Shown here: positions 61,187 to 64,000 of the stretch, piece after piece | Layout: each line of letters starts with the position of its first letter | How positions within the stretch are numbered: position 1 is the stretch's first letter | NCBI GenBank assembly: GCA_022266195.1 | Contig: WHVY01000002.1 | Coordinates: 8,757,001 to 8,821,000 of the forward strand | Source of the DNA: Tetranychus cinnabarinus | Lineage: Eukaryota; Arthropoda; Arachnida; Trombidiformes; Tetranychidae | Length of the DNA stretch: 64,000 nucleotides | Direction: 5' to 3' | The notes under the pieces: model-generated | Database searches by the model: none | What the model was told of the DNA's origin: nothing | The model's input: the letters and a program-made list of their open reading frames with translations, nothing else | Program-made: the position numbers and the translations under genes

Positions 61187-61850
61187 GTTTCAATTTTTCA
61201 TCCGCTGTTTTGATATTAGTTGTCAGATTTTTCTCAAATGATTTGGATCCTTTAATGGTATCAAGTGCAATTCTGCTGAAATTAGTCTTTGGATTAACAC
61301 TTTTAGCTCCTCCCTGACTAATACCTGAAAGAAGTTGCATGTAAGGTCCATAGGTAAACCGCAAATGATCAACGGTAACATTACGATGATAGTTGATGGT
61401 GCACATAAAATTTCGCGACGCTTCAAAGGTATTATCAACAAGATTGGAGGCTGGCTGTGATATGGCAATGGTGAAAAAGGTTAGGTACATAAAGGATCGT
61501 CCCACTTGACCGGCAAGAGAGGGAACAAGTAACCAGGTTATGGTACGAAATTGAATTGATAAACAGTATGCAATGGTGTACAAGAGTAGAGTAATAGGAA
61601 GCAAAGCTTGAGCCAATTGGTCAGGAAAGTCTAACCGCTGGATGCAAGCAAAATAAAATAGGTAACCCGTAGCCAAGCCCCATGGGAAACACAATAACCT
61701 TCTCAGGTCCTGGTATTGTCGGCCTTTTGGGTCCAAGGCAAGCTTATACAATAGTGTAATAAATGATTTAAAGGTATAATAGCCAAATGGTGTTGATGGA
61801 GATGCTTTCTCATTCTTTAACTTAACATATTTAACCTTTTTGGAAACCAT
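61187..61850 (-). CDS. DC-STAMP domain-containing protein, exon 1 (N terminus)
   Basis: N-terminal exon of the same gene. The first ATG is at 61850 (MVSKKVKYVK); the open frame extends further upstream only to a TTG. It encodes a basic cytoplasmic start, membrane segments at about residues 52-70, 80-99 and 103-130, and an ectodomain with several Asn-X-Ser/Thr sites. The exon ends ADEKLK plus one base at a GTAAGT donor (61186-61181). That base plus the two bases that open exon 2 make a Leu codon, so a single 3.6-kb intron (57602-61186) links the exons without a frame break. I saw no evidence of an extra internal exon, and the predicted total length already fits the family. The gene has the same orientation as Antp, about 16 kb upstream of it. 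Confidence 0.87.
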
Positions 61851-62276
61851 TTCAACAAAAAAATATAACAATTTAAAGTTTGACAATGAGAGCCAAAAAC
61901 GAGCAACAACGAGTCAAAAAAATGATTACATAAAAAAAGGAAAAATGTAACAACCATTGGAATATTAATTGACTTTTCAATCTTATTGTTGCCTTACTTT
62001 GTTTTTATTACCTCATTATTGGTTGATTTTAACTGAATCCTGGGATAAACAGCTACTTCTGGTTTTCATGGTTGGATAATTGTTGGTTTGTTTTAATGCA
62101 TTTCTTTTCCCTTACAACTTTACCTCAATCTCAAAACGTGTTTAAAACTAGACATACTGTTGATACAAGTGAAGTTTGAGCATGCCGAAGCAACCAGAAA
62201 GGAGGATCTGCAAATTAATTGAGAAAATCGCCTCTTGGAATATTTTCATGAGATGCACTTTTTTGAATGTAACTTG

Positions 62277-62770
62277 GGTATGACCGGTAAAGTTTGAGAA
62301 TAATTTTTCAGAATTGAATTGCGCCAGTTAGACACCAGTGAGATCCCAGATAATGAGAGTCGCACATAATTAGATAAATTATCAACGATCCCTAAATTCT
62401 GAGAAGATAATTCAATTTGAATTTCATCAAATTTCATTTTGATTTCTTTAATTTTCAATTGATTTGATTCGAATTTCTTTCTTGTAATATTAATCAAAAA
62501 ACTCACGAAATCATTTTAAGGGGGATTGAAAATCATGAATTAGCTGCCCGATGAATAGTGAAAATAAGCCATTTCACAGTACTCTCATTATCTAAGATTT
62601 CACTGTAGAAAATTGTCAAGTTATACCTTGTATAATTGAATATAAGTATAATTGCCTTAAATGGCGTCAAAATCTGATTTTGCCTTTCGTCAAAAATCAT
62701 ATATTTTCAACTTCATACAAGGGTTTTGTAGAATCGATAAACTTGACATTTTTGATTCACATTCAAATTT
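62277..62770. mobile_element. Decayed relative of the AGGTATGACTGG element, with another MITE inside
   Basis: Begins GGTATGACCGGTAAAGTTT; at 62656-62750 it matches the interior of the 36587 palindrome (AAAATCTGATTTTGCCTTTC and following). Between these lies a MITE-like insertion (about 62350-62610) with inverted GAGAT(CCC)AGATAATGAGAGT-like ends. Confidence 0.6.
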
Positions 62771-62917
62771 TACATAGTTGATTCATTTTTAGCACATGAT
62801 AATACAATGAGTGATAATGTTGAAAGAGGTCGCTAAGCCAGCCATTCATGATCTATGTAATCAAGGATACTGAATATACACTTTTCCCTCGAGTTTCTTG
62901 CTTTGTTGTTATGCTAC

Positions 62918-63018
62918 TGTTAGGGATAGGCTATTAATAATGTTAATTTAGGGTCAGTTAGTCATTCTTTTCCTCTCATTAAGCTATTTGTCATTGGCTA
63001 TCTAAAGTGATGTCATTG
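62918..63018. repeat. Dispersed repeat, copy 2 (inverted)
   Basis: Begins TGTTAGGGATAGGCTATTAA and ends CATTGGCTATCTAAAGTGA; complement of the 55241 repeat. Confidence 0.5.
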
Positions 63019-63118
63019 ATAAGACTTGTATGATTACCCTTTCAAAATTAAATTACATTCATTAAGTATTTTCTCATCAACATTAACACTTAATTCATAT
63101 TGTCTCGTTAGCCAAATT

Positions 63119-63320
63119 GGTAACAGTCTAGTTACACGGACACAAGGCGTAACTAGCAAGACTTTTAAATCAATAACCAATCAAGACAATCTGTTTGAAT
63201 TTAATATCAATCAATTAAATGTAAAAATTGAGAATAACTCAATAGAGAAAGATATTAAAGCAATTCTGAAGCGGCTTGCTGGTCAATTTGTTTGACCACA
63301 GATTCAACAATTGATTTAGA
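63119..63320. mobile_element. hAT-like MITE, third copy (inverted, truncated)
   Basis: Starts GGTAACAGTCTAGTTACACG and follows the inverse strand of the 48697 copy to about 63300; the other end is missing. Confidence 0.75.
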
Positions 63321-63814
63321 TTTGAATTTATTTATGTCTCTTTTTTTATTCACTCACCAACATTTTCTAAATTTACATTTCTTTAATAAAAATTAGTTTA
63401 ATAAACCATTTGGTACCTAAAGGCGAGATCTTTATTTATTGCTAAGATTTTTATGTTCATCCTTTGCATTGTCATTCAGAGTAACTTTAGTGGGAAATCG
63501 CGAATTCCACAATTAAAGCCATTAACAAATTTAATGATTCCCGTTGCCCACTTATTCCCTCTTAAAGCTTTTCTCCATTAGGGGAGTCATTAGAGTAAGC
63601 TAATTATTTTAAATGCAAAATTTAGCGGTTTCCCTTGTAGTTCACCTAGATGGCAGTGTAACAGAAATAAACAAAAAACTCGATGAAAAGGTGTAAGCAA
63701 GGTTTGATTCCTGAAAAATTAGCCAAACAAAGTTAAAATTGTAATAAATCAGATTAAAATATGAATTTACTAGTGTCTTTTAAACGGAATGAAGATGCCG
63801 CAGTAGTTAAAAAT

Positions 63815-63995
63815 TATTACTCAGCACAGAAAAGGGGGACCGGCTTTTTTCCACCACATCTAACACTTTATCCATCACTATTTTGCAGTCGTTTCACTGT
63901 ATTGTCCACCATTCAAATCCATCACTTTTTGGATATGATGGATTTTATGGATCCTATAAATAGTGGATGTGTCAGAATCGGGTGGTGGACAATCT
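63815..63995. repeat. Dispersed ~180-bp repeat, copy 2 (inverted)
   Basis: Inverted relative to 46215-46370; starts GGGGGACCGGCTTTTTTCCA. Runs to the window edge. Confidence 0.65.
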
Positions 63996-64000
63996 TTTAA

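Noticed and set aside
63026..63295. Frame with LVTRTQGVTSKTFKS, also seen at 31367-31561
   Set aside because: It is the hAT-like MITE end read in one frame; recurrence reflects element copies, not a protein family.

Overview
This window comes from a low-GC arthropod genome. I infer a chelicerate, perhaps a mite, but I can only support 'arthropod' firmly. The evidence is an Antennapedia-class Hox gene with arthropod-type motifs (an MSPYFTN-like N terminus, PRFPPFDR, YVSCKM, a hexapeptide and an Antp homeodomain), introns with GT/AG ends, AT-rich introns, and a mobile-element load of MITEs, hAT-like elements and Gypsy-type LTRs. I see no bacterial-type operons, CRISPR arrays or rRNA genes.

Two real genes are supported, both on the minus strand. 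(1) Antennapedia runs from about 40.0 kb down to 16.3 kb, and possibly to 8.7 kb. Exon 1 (39727-40007) and exon 2 (39137-39612) are separated by a 114-bp intron. A giant intron of 22-30 kb follows. There are two nearly identical homeobox exons, copy B at 16349-16719 and copy A at 8709-9025. Both have an AG acceptor in the same phase, so either can be spliced to exon 2 in frame. They lie in a tandem segmental duplication preserved as three near-identical blocks (5395/14371, 7895/15603, 8746/16440) separated by diverged sequence. Copy A has lost the original C-terminal tail. (2) A DC-STAMP-domain membrane protein with a C-terminal C4C4 RING-like finger (DCST1 / sneaky / SPE-42 family) is at 56124-61850, in two exons whose phases join to give 713 aa.

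The Antp intron between 17.5 and 39.1 kb is a graveyard of mobile elements. It also holds three fragments of unrelated host genes: a BIR (IAP-type) fragment with a duplicated small exon (24.75-25.56 kb), the first ~120 codons of a topoisomerase II gene with frameshifts (32.37-32.73 kb), and part of a BarH-class homeobox gene with its intron border lying inside an LTR (33.49-33.91 kb). The same intron has a 951-bp near-complete palindrome (36587-37537) and a decayed Gypsy RNase H segment.

The region 40-56 kb has no confident gene. It holds MITEs, solo LTRs with target-site duplications (35996-36355, 51221-51664, 52171-52989), an LTR with a MITE nested in it, and one unexplained alanine-rich ORF at 47.2 kb. 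The left end (1-5.3 kb) has a 277-bp element with 52-bp perfect inverted ends and an unusual cluster of AGGTCA half-sites. All identifications are by eye from motifs; no database search was possible.
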